A DNA stretch of 64,000 nt, from assembly GCF_008630495.1 (NCBI RefSeq), contig NZ_VWOJ01000001.1, positions 992,001 to 1,056,000 of the forward strand. Reading direction: 5' to 3'. Below the pieces are notes generated by a model that saw nothing but the letters and a program-made list of their open reading frames with translations, was not told where the DNA came from and searched no databases. A program made the position numbers and the translations under genes. The DNA is from Alkalicaulis satelles. GTDB lineage: Bacteria > Pseudomonadota > Alphaproteobacteria > Caulobacterales > Maricaulaceae. Below, piece by piece: positions 18,344 to 28,870 of the stretch. Within the stretch, counting starts at the first letter, position 1; each line of letters begins with the position of its first letter.

Positions 18344-20107
18344 TCACATCCGCTCGGGCGCTTCCATGCCGATCAGGTCCAGCGCCAGCGTGAGCTGGGC
18401 GAGCGCAGCTTCGGCCAGGCGCAGGCGGCTGGCGCGGATGGCCTCGTCCTTCTCCGGCAGGATCGGGCACTGGGTGTAGAAGGCGGAAAACGCCTGGGCG
18501 AGCGAATAGGCGTGCTCGCACAACAGATGCGGCGCGCGGCCCGCCTCGGCGCGTTCCAACGCGGCGTTGAAACCGTCGAGCCGGCGCACCAGCGCGGCCT
18601 CGGCTGCATGGCCGGTGCGCACCGGGCCGGGCTCAAGGCCTTCGCCCTTCGCCTTGCGCAGCAGTGAGCCGATGCGCACCGCCTGATAGAGGAGATAGGG
18701 GCCGGTCTTGCCCTCAAAGCTCACAAAGCGGTCCAGATCGAAAATGTAATTGGTGGTGCGCACATTCTGCAGGTCGGAGAATTTGATCGCCGCATTGGCC
18801 ACCTTGCGCGCCACGTCCTCGAAGGCTTCGGGCGGCAGCTCGGCGCCCAGCCCCGCCTCGGTCAGGCGCTGGCGGGCGCGCGCGCGGGCCTCTTCAATCA
18901 GGTCGGACAGGCGGAAACTGCCGCCCGCCCGGGTGCGCAGGCGCTTGCCGTCCGGACCGTTGACCGTGCCGAACTTGACGTGCTCCAGCCCGCCCTCCTG
19001 CGCCAGCCCCGCCTTCACCGCGGCGCGGAAGACCTGCTCGAAATGGTCCGACTGGCCCAGATCCACCACATAGAGGATGAGCTCAGGGTCCTGCTCGCGG
19101 CGGCGTTCCAGAATGGTGGCCAGATCGGTGGTGGCGTAGAGCGCCGAGCCTTGCGAGCTGACCAGGATCAGCGGCGCCAGCTCCTTGTTGTCGTCCTCGC
19201 GCGCCACCCGCACGATCCAGGCGCCGTCAGATTCCTCGGCCACGCCGCGCGCCTTGAAATCCTCCACCATGGCGGGGATCAGGTCATTGACGTCGCTCTC
19301 GCCCTTCCACAGGTCGAAATGCACGCCCAGCGCGCCGAAATCGTCTTTCAGCGCCGCCACCGACACCGCGATGAAATGGGCCAGCAGGGCGCGATAGCCC
19401 GGGCGGCCGGCCTGCAGCTCGGCGGTGGCCTTGCGCGAGCGCTCCTGACGAACTGGGTCTGCCTTGCCCTTGGCGCTGGCCTGGGGATAGAGCCGGGCGA
19501 GATCGTCAATGGTCACCGGCGCTTCATCCGGGTACGGCCCGGTGAAGCCGGCGTCGAAATAGGGCAGGTCCGGCTGCTCGTCCTCCAGCTCGGTGATCAG
19601 CTGGCCCATTTGCAGGCCCCAATCGCCCAGATGGATGTCGCTGATCACCCGATGGCCGCGAAAGCGCATCAGGCGCTGCAGGCAGTCGCCGATCACGCTG
19701 GAGCGCAGATGGCCCACATGCATCGGCTTGGCGACATTCGGCCCGCCAAAATCAATCATCACCTTCAAGGACTTGTCCGCCGTGCGCGCACCGGTGCGCG
19801 GATCGGCCGCCAGCGCGTCAGCGCGCTGGTCATAGAGCGCGTCCTGGGGGGTGATGTTGAGAAAGCCCGGCCCGGCGATCTCCACCGCCAGATCGGGACG
19901 CGCCGCCGTCAGCTGCGCCGCGACCGTTTCGGCCAGCGCGCGCGGATTGGCCTTGGCGGCCTTGGCCGCGGCCAGCGCGCCATTGCACTGATAGGGGGCC
20001 AGATCGGGCCGGCCGCTTTCGATCACCACGCCAAGATCGCGCGGCAATCCCGCCGCCGCGAACGCGTCCGAGACCGCGCCCGTGAGCTGCTCGAGAATGG
20101 ACGTCAT
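18344..20107 (-). CDS. argS: Arginyl-tRNA synthetase
   Basis: This class I aminoacyl-tRNA synthetase charges tRNA-Arg. The start M-T-S-I-L-E-Q-L at 20107 gives 587 residues; the longer frame would overlap the upstream lipoprotein gene. The N-terminal tRNA-binding domain (about 1-115) is followed by the HIGH-equivalent H-V-G-H-L-R-S-S in P-M-H-V-G-H-L-R-S-S. F-G-T-V-N-G-P-D-G-K-R-L-R-T-R-A-G takes the place of the KMSKS loop, as is usual for bacterial ArgRS. The anticodon-binding helical domain ends with the characteristic G-M-E-A-P-E-R-M. It lies 10 bp after a lipoprotein gene on the same strand. Confidence 0.96.
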   Translation of the reverse strand: MTSILEQLTGAVSDAFAAAGLPRDLGVVIESGRPDLAPYQCNGALAAAKAAKANPRALAETVAAQLTAARPDLAVEIAGPGFLNITPQDALYDQRADALAADPRTGARTADKSLKVMIDFGGPNVAKPMHVGHLRSSVIGDCLQRLMRFRGHRVISDIHLGDWGLQMGQLITELEDEQPDLPYFDAGFTGPYPDEAPVTIDDLARLYPQASAKGKADPVRQERSRKATAELQAGRPGYRALLAHFIAVSVAALKDDFGALGVHFDLWKGESDVNDLIPAMVEDFKARGVAEESDGAWIVRVAREDDNKELAPLILVSSQGSALYATTDLATILERRREQDPELILYVVDLGQSDHFEQVFRAAVKAGLAQEGGLEHVKFGTVNGPDGKRLRTRAGGSFRLSDLIEEARARARQRLTEAGLGAELPPEAFEDVARKVANAAIKFSDLQNVRTTNYIFDLDRFVSFEGKTGPYLLYQAVRIGSLLRKAKGEGLEPGPVRTGHAAEAALVRRLDGFNAALERAEAGRAPHLLCEHAYSLAQAFSAFYTQCPILPEKDEAIRASRLRLAEAALAQLTLALDLIGMEAPERM

Positions 20108-20117
20108 GGCTGCAGGC

Positions 20118-20702
20118 CTAGTCCTGGCCGGCGGTGACGCGGAAGCGTATGCCGGAGCGGTTGAACTCCAGCTGCTCATCGGTCAGGTCAAAACCCACCA
20201 GCACTTCGAAATTGGAGCCGGAGGTGGTCTCGTCCGCGCGCGGAATGCGGATGGAGGGAAACTCCTCGACCAACTCCACCCGGTCCCGGCCCGACGGGAA
20301 GCGCGCGGTGACCTGGAAGGTCTCGCGATGGATCACGCCGGTGACATTGCGCTGCGGATCCAGGCGCACCACGGTGATGAACATGTCATAGGTGTGGCTG
20401 TCGCCCGCCGCCGCCGGACCGCGCCCGAAGGCCAGGCGCATGGCCATTTCCATATCGATCGGGCTGGCCGAGCGGCCGCTATAGGTGCAATTGCTCACCA
20501 CATTGAGGATTTCGCCGGTAAAGCCCACATTACGGTGGACAATCTCCTCGCCGGCGAAATTGACGACGCGGTAGGCGTCATACAGCGACAGGGCGTTGGG
20601 ACACGGTCCCGGATTGGGCTGCGGCCCGCTCAGGGAGTCGCGCACACCCTGGCAGCCGGACAGTGTGAAGGCGGCGGCGAGAAGGCAGGCGGCGATACGC
20701 AT
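20118..20702 (-). CDS. Putative outer-membrane lipoprotein
   Basis: The start at 20702 gives 194 residues beginning with a lipoprotein signal peptide, M-R-I-A-A-C-L-L-A-A-A-F-T-L-S-G-C, with the lipobox L-S-G-C. The mature part starts Q-G-V-R-D-S-L-S-G-P and has a beta-rich, Ig-like look with two more cysteines that may form a disulphide. I do not recognise a named family. It lies 10 bp upstream of argS on the same strand and diverges from ispH, so it may provide the promoter for argS. Confidence 0.75.
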   Translation of the reverse strand: MRIAACLLAAAFTLSGCQGVRDSLSGPQPNPGPCPNALSLYDAYRVVNFAGEEIVHRNVGFTGEILNVVSNCTYSGRSASPIDMEMAMRLAFGRGPAAAGDSHTYDMFITVVRLDPQRNVTGVIHRETFQVTARFPSGRDRVELVEEFPSIRIPRADETTSGSNFEVLVGFDLTDEQLEFNRSGIRFRVTAGQD

Positions 20703-20863
20703 GAGTGACAGTCCCGGACCTGGTGGCGCGGCGCCCGGTCGCGGACGCCGCCGATAACATCTCCCGCTTCGCCCTTGCAGGGCGGGGCGGGTCTGGTAGA
20801 CGTCTCTACGACGCGCGCGCCGCGAGGGCAACGCCCGCCCGCGCCGCCTGACAGAGGAAGATC

Positions 20864-21808
20864 ATGACCGCCAAGCCGCCTCTGACTGTCCTGCTGGCCG
20901 CTCCGCGCGGCTTCTGCGCAGGCGTGGACCGGGCGATCCAGATCGTGGAGAAGGCGCTCGAACGCTATGGCGCGCCGGTCTATGTGCGTCACGAGATCGT
21001 GCACAACAAGCATGTGGTCAACCGGCTCAAGGCCATGGGCGCGGTGTTCGTCAAGGAGCTGGACGAATGCCCCGACGACCGCCCGGTGGTGTTCTCCGCC
21101 CATGGCGTGCCCAAGCGCGTGCCCGCCGAAGCGGCGCGGCGCAACATGCTCTATGTGGACGCCACCTGCCCGCTGGTCTCCAAGGTGCATGTGGAGGCCC
21201 AGCGCCATCACAAGGCGGGCAAGGAGATCCTGCTGATCGGCCATGCCGGCCATCCTGAAGTGATCGGCACGCTGGGCCAGCTGCCCGAAGGCGCGGTGCA
21301 CCTGATCGAGACCGTCGAGGACGCCGCCGCCTTCACCCCGCGCGATCCTGAAAACCTCGCCTTCGTCACCCAGACCACCTTGTCGGTGGACGACACCGCC
21401 GAGATCGTCGCAGCCCTGCAGGCGCGCTTCCCCGCCATGGCCGCGCCGCACAAGGAAGATATCTGCTACGCCACCACCAACCGCCAGGCGGCGGTGAAAG
21501 CCATTGGCCAGGACGCTGATCTGGTGCTGGTGGTGGGCGCGTCCAACTCCTCCAACTCGGTGCGGCTGGTGGAAGTGGCGCTCAGGGCCGGGGCGCGCGC
21601 GGCGCATCTGGTTGCCAGCGCCGAGGAGATTGACTGGGCCTGGTTCGAAGGCGTGTCCACGCTCGGCCTGTCGGCCGGCGCCAGCGCGCCGGAGGATCTG
21701 GTGGAGGATTTGCTGGCCGCCGTCGCCGGGCGCTACGCCGTCACCATCCGCGAAGCGGTGGTGGCGCGCGAGGACGTGGTGTTCAAACTGCCTCGTGAAG
21801 TGGCGTGA
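20864..21808 (+). CDS. ispH: 4-hydroxy-3-methylbut-2-enyl diphosphate reductase
   Basis: The 314-residue iron-sulphur enzyme carries out the last step of the MEP isoprenoid pathway, making IPP and DMAPP from HMBPP. The three cluster cysteines are seen in [23 protein letters not shown] and I-C-Y-A-T-T-N-R-Q. The family signatures H-G-V-P and T-Q-T-T-L-S-V-D-D are also present. GAGGAAG precedes the ATG. It overlaps rnhA by 4 bp, indicating a two-gene unit. Confidence 0.97.
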   Translation: MTAKPPLTVLLAAPRGFCAGVDRAIQIVEKALERYGAPVYVRHEIVHNKHVVNRLKAMGAVFVKELDECPDDRPVVFSAHGVPKRVPAEAARRNMLYVDATCPLVSKVHVEAQRHHKAGKEILLIGHAGHPEVIGTLGQLPEGAVHLIETVEDAAAFTPRDPENLAFVTQTTLSVDDTAEIVAALQARFPAMAAPHKEDICYATTNRQAAVKAIGQDADLVLVVGASNSSNSVRLVEVALRAGARAAHLVASAEEIDWAWFEGVSTLGLSAGASAPEDLVEDLLAAVAGRYAVTIREAVVAREDVVFKLPREVA

Positions 21809-22266
21809 GCGGCACGGTCATCATCCACACCGACGGCGCGTGTTCAGGCAATCCGGGACCGGGCGGCTGGGGCGCGCTGCTGGAGTGGAACGGCTCGCAG
21901 AAGGAGCTGTCCGGCGCCGAAGGCGAAACCACCAATAACCGCATGGAGCTGATGGCCGCCATCATGGCGCTCGAAGCGCTCAAGCGGCCCTGCCGGGTGC
22001 GGCTGGTGACCGATTCCACCTATGTGCGCGACGGGGTGACGCGCTGGCTGCGCACGTGGAAATCCAATGGCTGGAAAACGTCTGCGAAAAAGCCGGTGAA
22101 GAATGAGGATTTGTGGCGCCGGCTGGACGCGGCGGCGGCGCGCCACGAGATCAGCTGGGAATGGGTCAAGGGCCATGCCGGCCACCCTGAAAACGAGCGC
22201 GCCGACGCGCTGGCGCGCGCGGCCATCGCCACGCTGGGCGGCGGGGATGCGGCTGAGGGCGTTTAG
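21805..22266 (+). CDS. rnhA: Ribonuclease HI
   Basis: The 153-residue RNase H removes RNA from RNA-DNA hybrids. It starts at a GTG that overlaps the ispH stop (GTGA). Active-site acids lie in [13 protein letters not shown], in [10 protein letters not shown] (the glutamate) and in V-T-D-S-T-Y-V, with the last aspartate in [17 protein letters not shown] matches the basic-protrusion neighbourhood. The 3' end overlaps the convergent EAL gene by 4 bp. Confidence 0.97.
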   Translation: MSGTVIIHTDGACSGNPGPGGWGALLEWNGSQKELSGAEGETTNNRMELMAAIMALEALKRPCRVRLVTDSTYVRDGVTRWLRTWKSNGWKTSAKKPVKNEDLWRRLDAAAARHEISWEWVKGHAGHPENERADALARAAIATLGGGDAAEGV

Positions 22267-23393
22267 GCGGGCGGGCCGAACCGGCCCTTCAGGCCGGACC
22301 TGACCGCCTCGGCCGCATCGGCGGGCCTGAGCGCACGCGCAAAGCGGAAACCCTGGCCCAGATCACAGCCCAGATCGGCGCACAGCGCCGCATCGGCCTC
22401 GGTCTCCACCCCTTCGGCCACCACGCGCATGGCGTAACCGTGGGCGATGCGCACCACCGAGGTGATGATGGCGCGCGCCGAAGCGTCGGCGCTGGCTGCG
22501 CGGATGAAATAGCGGTCGATCTTGACGGTGTCGAAGGGGAAGCGGTCCAGCCGGGCCAGCGAGGAATAGCCGGTGCCGAAATCATCCAGCGCCAGCGCGA
22601 TGCCCGCCGCCTTGAGCGCGCGCATGGCCTGTTCAGCTGCGTCAGGATCGCGCATCACCTCGGTCTCGGTGATCTCCAGCCGGAAGTCGCCCGGCGCCAG
22701 CCCCGCCCCGCGCGCCGTCTCGATCAGCGCTTCGGCGAAGGCGGGATCGCACAGCTCTCCGGCGGTGGCGTTGGCGGCCACATAAAGGGCGCTGGAGGAC
22801 GCTGCGCGCCAGCCCGCCGCATCGCCCGCCGCGCAGGCGCGCACCGCCGCGCCCACAGCGCCGCCCAGGCCATGCTCCAGCGCCAGGGGCAGGAAATCGT
22901 CCGCGCGCATCACCGTGCCGTCGGCGCGCACCCAGCGCGCCAGCGCCTCGAACCCGGCCAGGCGCCGGTCTTTGAGCGAGACAATGGGCTGGTAATGGGC
23001 GATCACCGCGCCGGTTTCCAGCGCCTCGCGCAAGGCCGCTTCCAGATCCAGCTGCTCCAGCCCGTTCTCCGGCGCCGCGCCGGCCGGCAGGATCAGCCCG
23101 CGCCAGATCCCGTCCGCACCCGGGCGTCCGATCAGGCGGATCAGGCGCAGCCGCCCGTCCTCGCCCACCAGGCGCAGGCGAACATCCAGCGCGCGTTTGT
23201 CTTTGAGCGCCTCCAGCGCCGGGCGGTCGCCCGGCGCCAGGCGCGCGGCGAGCGCGTCCAGCGCGCCCTCTGCCGCCGTCCGGGCCAGTCCCAGCGCGCC
23301 CGCCGCGCCGTCCAGCGACAAGGCCTGGCCGTCAAAGGCCAGAGCCAGGGCGCCGGCGGCGTCTGCAGATGCGCGAAAATCGGCCCCGCTCAT
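22263..23393 (-). CDS. EAL-domain cyclic-di-GMP phosphodiesterase
   Basis: The 376-residue protein has an N-terminal region (about 1-115) resembling a degenerate PAS-like module and an EAL domain (about 125-370) without a GGDEF domain. Catalytic signatures are present: F-E-A-L-A-R-W, the asparagine in [30 protein letters not shown] and V-A-E-G-V-E-T, then G-Q-G-F-R-F-A-R. It should hydrolyse c-di-GMP. The start overlaps the stop of the acetyltransferase gene (ATGA), placing it last in a gluQRS-acetyltransferase-EAL unit. Confidence 0.9.
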   Translation of the reverse strand: MSGADFRASADAAGALALAFDGQALSLDGAAGALGLARTAAEGALDALAARLAPGDRPALEALKDKRALDVRLRLVGEDGRLRLIRLIGRPGADGIWRGLILPAGAAPENGLEQLDLEAALREALETGAVIAHYQPIVSLKDRRLAGFEALARWVRADGTVMRADDFLPLALEHGLGGAVGAAVRACAAGDAAGWRAASSSALYVAANATAGELCDPAFAEALIETARGAGLAPGDFRLEITETEVMRDPDAAEQAMRALKAAGIALALDDFGTGYSSLARLDRFPFDTVKIDRYFIRAASADASARAIITSVVRIAHGYAMRVVAEGVETEADAALCADLGCDLGQGFRFARALRPADAAEAVRSGLKGRFGPPA

Positions 23394-23968
23394 GAGACCG
23401 GATCGTCAAACAGGATGGCGAAGCGGTCATGGTCGCGCCATTCGCCATCAATTTTCAAAAACCGGCGCGCGCGCCCCTCATGGGTGAAGCCCAGCGACAC
23501 AAGCAGGGCGCGCGAGGCGTCATTCTCCAGCCGGGTCGCGGCCTCCACCCGGTTCAGGCGCAAGACCTCGAACGCATAGGCCAGCACCCGGCGCACCGCC
23601 GCGCGCGCATGGCCCCGGCGCACATAGGGCGCGCCGATCCAGTAGCCCAGATCGGCCGTCTGCAGCACGCCCCGGCGCACATTATTGAGATTGCACGCGC
23701 CCACCAGCACGTCATCGGCCTGGCGGAAGACGAAGAAGGGATAGCCCGTCCCGTTGTCCAGATCGCTCTGATAGCGCCGCATCCGGCGCTTATAGGCCGA
23801 GCGGGTCAGCTCATCCTGGGCCCAGGCCGGCTCCCAGGGGCGGGTATGGGCGCGGCTGGCGTAACGCAGCTTGGCCCAGCTGTCATAATCCTCGGCCCGG
23901 GGCGCGCGCAGGCGCACCCCGTCGCCCCACAGCACCGTGTCCTGACTGTCTTCGCGCCACAAGGCCAT
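23390..23968 (-). CDS. rimJ: GNAT-family N-acetyltransferase, RimJ-like
   Basis: The start at 23968 gives 192 residues, preferred because the longer frame would run into gluQRS; GGGAAG precedes the ATG. The GNAT fold is recognisable from V-R-L-R-A-P-R-A-E-D, the V-L-V-G-A-C-N-L-N-N strand, L-G-Y-W-I-G-A-P-Y-V-R-R-G-H-A-R-A-A-V (the acetyl-CoA pyrophosphate loop) and N-R-V-E-A-A-T-R-L-E-N-D-A-S. This subgroup includes RimJ, which acetylates the N-terminus of ribosomal protein S5. The substrate in this organism is inferred from similarity. Confidence 0.85.
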   Translation of the reverse strand: MALWREDSQDTVLWGDGVRLRAPRAEDYDSWAKLRYASRAHTRPWEPAWAQDELTRSAYKRRMRRYQSDLDNGTGYPFFVFRQADDVLVGACNLNNVRRGVLQTADLGYWIGAPYVRRGHARAAVRRVLAYAFEVLRLNRVEAATRLENDASRALLVSLGFTHEGRARRFLKIDGEWRDHDRFAILFDDPVS

Positions 23969-24047
23969 GGGGCCGCTTCCCTGAGGTCCATTCCCCGCCC
24001 GTCCAATAGACGCTGACCCGCCCGGCAGGGCAAGGCCGGGGCGCGGC

Positions 24048-24920
24048 TCACAGCCCGGCCCGGCGGCGCACATCGTCCGGCGCCGCGCCCGCCTGGCGCA
24101 TCGCCTGAAGGGTCTGCGACCGGTCGCGCTTGGCGAAGCGCTTGCCGTCCGCGCCGGTGAGCAGGCGGTGATGGCGCCAGACCGGGACCGGCCAGTCCAT
24201 CAGCGCCTGCAAGAGCCGGTGCAGATGGGTGGCGAAGAACAGGTCCTGGCCGCGGATCACATGGGTCACGCCCTGCAGCGCGTCGTCATGGACGCAGGCC
24301 AGATGATAGCTGGTCCCGGCGTCCTTGCGCGCCAGGATCACATCGCCCAGCGTATCGGGCCGCGCGGTGATGACGCCATGCTCGCCGTCCGGCCCCTCGC
24401 CCGCCTCGACAAACTCAAGCGCGTCATAGCGCGCGCCCAGCGCCTCGCGGCAGGCCTTCAGCGACAGCCGCCAGGCGAAGGCCTCCCCGCGCGCCAGCCT
24501 TTCGGCCTCCTCCGCCTCGCTCATCGGCTCGGCGGGACCGGTATAGACCAGAGCGTCCGCCCCCTCGCCGGGATGGTGGGGCGCGCGGGCGCTTTCCTCG
24601 GCGATTTCCCTGCGCGTCTTGAAGCAGCGATAGACCAGACCCTGCCGCGCCAGCCGGGCCAGAGCGCGGGCATACTCATCCATGTGATCGCTCTGGCGGC
24701 GCACAGGCGCGGGCCAGGCAAGGCCCAGCCAGGCGAGATCTTCGTATATCCCCGCCTCGTATTCGGGCCGGCAGCGGGTCTGGTCGATATCCTCGATGCG
24801 CAACAGACATGTCCCGCCCGCAGCCCGCGCCGCCTCGAACGCGGTCAGCGCCGAGAAGGCGTGGCCCAGATGAAGGCGGCCCGTGGGCGAGGGCGCGAAG
24901 CGGGTGATGAAGCGCGTCAT
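24048..24920 (-). CDS. gluQ: Glutamyl-Q tRNA(Asp) synthetase
   Basis: The 290-residue paralogue of the GluRS catalytic core lacks an anticodon-binding domain. It attaches glutamate to the queuosine of tRNA-Asp. The start M-T-R-F-I-T-R-F-A-P-S-P-T-G-R-L-H-L-G-H carries the HIGH-like H-L-G-H. The KMSKS-like loop appears as K-R-F-A-K-R-D. Y-R-C-F-K-T-R-R-E-I shows only one of the cysteines found in zinc-binding homologues, so zinc binding is probably lost. It is first in a unit with the acetyltransferase and EAL genes. Confidence 0.9.
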   Translation of the reverse strand: MTRFITRFAPSPTGRLHLGHAFSALTAFEAARAAGGTCLLRIEDIDQTRCRPEYEAGIYEDLAWLGLAWPAPVRRQSDHMDEYARALARLARQGLVYRCFKTRREIAEESARAPHHPGEGADALVYTGPAEPMSEAEEAERLARGEAFAWRLSLKACREALGARYDALEFVEAGEGPDGEHGVITARPDTLGDVILARKDAGTSYHLACVHDDALQGVTHVIRGQDLFFATHLHRLLQALMDWPVPVWRHHRLLTGADGKRFAKRDRSQTLQAMRQAGAAPDDVRRRAGL

Positions 24921-25040
24921 GGCCTTGCTTCTAGCCCAGCGCGGCGCCGGTGTCGCGCCGGGCGCCCGCGCAGGGTTCGCAAGCGCAGCAGGCGCGTTAT
25001 GATCGCCGCCAGTCCCCACCTGACAAAGGCGCATACCCCC

Positions 25041-25700
25041 ATGATCCTGATCGACGGACCGCGCATCCCGCCCCGCGGCGGCAAGGCGAAGAAGCTGGCC
25101 GTATTGTTTCACGGCTATGGCTCCAACGGCGCCGATCTGGCCGGCCTGGCCCAGGCCTGGGCGCCGGAGTTTCCCGATGTGGCCTGGGCCAGCCCCAATG
25201 CGCCCGAGCCGGTGCCGGGCTATCCCGGCGGGTATCAGTGGTTTCCCATCAGCCGGCTCGACCCGGCCGCCATGGACTCAGGCGTACGCAGCGCCCACGC
25301 CAGCGCCGAGCATTTCCTGAAAGCCGAACTCAAGCGCTGGGAGCTGGGTCCGTCCGATCTGGTCCTGATCGGTTTCAGCCAGGGCACGATGATGGCCCTG
25401 CACGCCGGACTGCGGCGCGAGGCCGCGCCGGCGGGCATTCTGGGCTTCTCCGGCGCGCTGGCCGGGCCTGAGCGCCTGGAGCAGGAAATGACCTGCAAGC
25501 CGCCCATCCTGCTCATTCATGGCGATCAGGATGAGGTGCTGCCCGTGGGCATGACGCTGATGGCCGCCCAGGGGCTGGCCGCCGCCGGCCATGGCGCGGA
25601 GTTCCATATCTCGCCGGGCATTCCCCACTCCATCGGACCGGACGGTCTGGCGCTGGGCGGGCGCTTTTTGAAGCTGGCCTTGGCCGGAAAGCTGGCCTGA
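25041..25700 (+). CDS. Phospholipase/carboxylesterase-type alpha/beta hydrolase
   Basis: The start at 25041 (M-I-L-I-D-G-P-R) gives 219 residues, the usual size of this family. The catalytic triad is visible as G-F-S-Q-G (serine), H-G-D-Q-D-E-V-L-P (aspartate) and G-I-P-H-S-I-G (histidine). The oxyanion loop is V-L-F-H-G-Y-G-S-N-G. Members hydrolyse short-chain esters or lysophospholipids in the cytosol; the natural substrate is unknown. It diverges from gluQRS. Confidence 0.88.
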   Translation: MILIDGPRIPPRGGKAKKLAVLFHGYGSNGADLAGLAQAWAPEFPDVAWASPNAPEPVPGYPGGYQWFPISRLDPAAMDSGVRSAHASAEHFLKAELKRWELGPSDLVLIGFSQGTMMALHAGLRREAAPAGILGFSGALAGPERLEQEMTCKPPILLIHGDQDEVLPVGMTLMAAQGLAAAGHGAEFHISPGIPHSIGPDGLALGGRFLKLALAGKLA

Positions 25701-25749
25701 CGCGGGGCCTTTGCCTATATTGTCAAGAAGATGCCGGGCGTCTGTCATA

Positions 25750-25864
25750 GGCGTGTAACACGCCTTGGGTTAGAGTGCGCCCGACCCGAGACCGCGCCGG
25801 TGATTCGCTTGCGAAATCCGGCGCCTGCTATGAGGGAGGCGCGTCTTCAGGACGCCTTGGGCAT
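25750..25864 (+). other. Hairpin-rich leader upstream of the HNH gene
   Basis: Three stem-loops occur in a row in a gap of over 200 bp. The first has arms GGCGTG and CACGCC (25750-25764). The second has a 7-bp outer stem GCGCCGG/CCGGCGC (25794-25824) with an inner partly paired ATTCGC/GCGAAAT segment. The third lies at about 25847-25863 (GGCGCGTC with GGACGCC). It could be a 5' leader, the terminator of the hydrolase gene, or a small RNA. I do not recognise a known RNA family. Confidence 0.4.
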
Positions 25865-25924
25865 ACCGGGCCAATGGCCTGCGCTTTGAGGGGCATCGCC
25901 CGCACCGGTTCACGGGAGGGCGCG

Positions 25925-26491
25925 ATGCGGGTGTTTAGAACCGCGCCTGAAGACCTGCGCTGCCTGGTCCTGAACGCGGACTACCAGCCCCTGTCCTATT
26001 ATCCGCTGTCCACCTGGCCCTGGCAGGAAGCGATCAAGGCGGTGTTCCTGGAGCGCGTGGACATCGTGTCGGAATATGACACGCTGATCCGCTCGCCCAG
26101 CGTCTCGCTGCCCGCGCCCTCGGTGGTGGCCCTGCGCGACTATATCAATCAGGACCGCCCGCCGGCCTTCACGCGCTTCAACCTGTTCCTGCGCGACGGC
26201 TTCCGCTGTCAGTATTGCGGCACCAACAAGCTCGATCTTCTGACCTTTGACCACATCATCCCGCGCGCCTATGGCGGGCGCACCACGTGGGACAATATCG
26301 CCACCGCCTGCGCGCCGTGCAATCTCAAGAAGGGCGGGCGCACGCCGCGCGAGGCCAAAATGCCCCTGCACAGACCGGCCGAGCGCCCCAGCATGCACCA
26401 GCTGCAGGCGCAGGGGCGGCGCTTCCCGCCCAAATATCTGCACGAGAGCTGGCTCGACTATCTCTACTGGGATGTCGAACTGGAGAGCTGA
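25925..26491 (+). CDS. HNH endonuclease family protein
   Basis: The start M-R-V-F-R-T-A-P-E-D at 25925 is preceded by GGGAGGG. The 188-residue product has two CxxC pairs framing an HNH core: C-Q-Y-C-G-T-N, then L-T-F-D-H-I-I-P-R-A-Y-G-G-R-T-T-W-D-N and C-A-P-C-N-L-K-K. It is of the chromosomal HNH type conserved across alphaproteobacteria, not part of an obvious mobile element. The function is unknown; a role in DNA repair or recombination is only inferred. It converges on clpX. Confidence 0.88.
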   Translation: MRVFRTAPEDLRCLVLNADYQPLSYYPLSTWPWQEAIKAVFLERVDIVSEYDTLIRSPSVSLPAPSVVALRDYINQDRPPAFTRFNLFLRDGFRCQYCGTNKLDLLTFDHIIPRAYGGRTTWDNIATACAPCNLKKGGRTPREAKMPLHRPAERPSMHQLQAQGRRFPPKYLHESWLDYLYWDVELES

Positions 26492-26512
26492 AGCGCGCGC
26501 GGTCCAGGCCCG

Positions 26513-27787
<1,275 letters not shown>

Positions 27788-28043
27788 GCCTGCTCCAGTT
27801 GGTCCACTGCGCCTGTTTACGCCGCAGGCCGGGCTGCGGCGGATGCCGGCGGCGCGCGCCAGGCCCGGTCCGGGACGCCTTGAGTCGCGCGACGCGTACC
27901 CAAGCAAGATCAGGGCCGGACCTTAGCGAAACGTTTCGAAATCCATTCGAACACACGCTTGCGGCTGCAATCAAGCGTGCAAATCGGCGCCGCGCGGAAT
28001 TTGCGCAGCCCGGTCACGGGTGCAAACCGCGATGAGGCCGGGC
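27788..28043 (-). promoter_or_regulatory. clpP-clpX intergenic region with a 12-bp palindrome
   Basis: No gene is seen in this 256-bp gap. It holds a perfect palindrome CGAAACGTTTCG (27927-27938) that looks like a regulator half-site pair, about 140 bp upstream of clpX. The repeated TTCGAA words nearby add to the impression of a binding region. The gap is longer than usual in this gene-dense genome, consistent with a separate clpX promoter. The binding protein is unknown. Confidence 0.4.
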
Positions 28044-28673
28044 TCAGGAGGCCGCGCCGGCCTCGCCGCCGCGCTTCTCGTAGACATGGTCTATGAGCCC
28101 GAATTTGCGGGCTTCCTCGGCGTCCATGAAGGTGTCGCGATCGAGCGTCTTCTCCACCACGGACAGATCCTGGCCGGTGTGTTTGACGTAGATATCGTTC
28201 ATGCGCCGCTTGATCTTGAGGATGTCCTCGCCATGGCGCTCGATGTCGGCGGTGCTGCCGCGGAACCCGCCGGAGGGCTGGTGCATCATGATTCGCGCGT
28301 TCGGCGTGGCGAAGCGCATGCCCTTCTCGCCCGCGCCCAGCAGCAGCGAGCCCATGGAGGCGGCCATGCCCACGCAGGCCGTGGCCACCGGGCAGCGGAT
28401 GTATTGCATGGTGTCATAGATCGCCAGGCCCGCGCTCACCGACCCGCCCGGCGAGTTGATATACATGGCGATCTCTTTTTTCGGGTTTTCCGATTCCAGG
28501 AACAACAGCTGGGCCACCATCAGGGAGGCCATATGGTCCTCCACCACGCCGGTGACGAAGACGATGCGCTCCTTGAGCAGGCGTGAATAGATGTCGTAGG
28601 CCCGCTCCCCGCGCGCGGTCTGTTCGACCACCATGGGCACCAGGTTCATCATCACGTCCTGGGGATCACGCAT
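28044..28673 (-). CDS. clpP: ATP-dependent Clp protease proteolytic subunit
   Basis: The start [13 protein letters not shown] at 28673 gives 209 residues. The catalytic serine is S106 in G-M-A-A-S-M-G-S and the histidine is H131 in M-M-H-Q-P-S-G-G; the aspartate lies in L-D-R-D-T-F-M-D. The oligomer-forming handle region and [12 protein letters not shown] are conserved. It follows tig and precedes clpX, the classical order. Confidence 0.97.
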   Translation of the reverse strand: MRDPQDVMMNLVPMVVEQTARGERAYDIYSRLLKERIVFVTGVVEDHMASLMVAQLLFLESENPKKEIAMYINSPGGSVSAGLAIYDTMQYIRCPVATACVGMAASMGSLLLGAGEKGMRFATPNARIMMHQPSGGFRGSTADIERHGEDILKIKRRMNDIYVKHTGQDLSVVEKTLDRDTFMDAEEARKFGLIDHVYEKRGGEAGAAS

Positions 28674-28803
28674 AACTCGGCTCCGTGGAATCGCATCAGC
28701 TGGCCGGACGGCCCGCCGCGGCACTCTAGGCGGCGCGCGGCGCAGCGCAAACCCGCGATGACAGCCCTCCAGAGCGCAATTCGAAAAGCGCCAACCGGTT
28801 TTC

Positions 28804-28840
28804 GAAAAAAAGGGCGCTCCGGATCAGGCGCCAGAGCGCC
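28804..28840 (-). terminator. Rho-independent terminator of tig
   Basis: On the minus strand a stem GGCGCTC/GAGCGCC with a 14-base loop is followed by CTTTTTTT. A second perfect hairpin (arms GGGCCTGAC and GTCAGGCCC, 28841-28861) lies between the tig stop codon and this terminator. Confidence 0.8.
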
Positions 28841-28870
28841 GGGCCTGACACGGTCAGGCCCGGTAACGCC

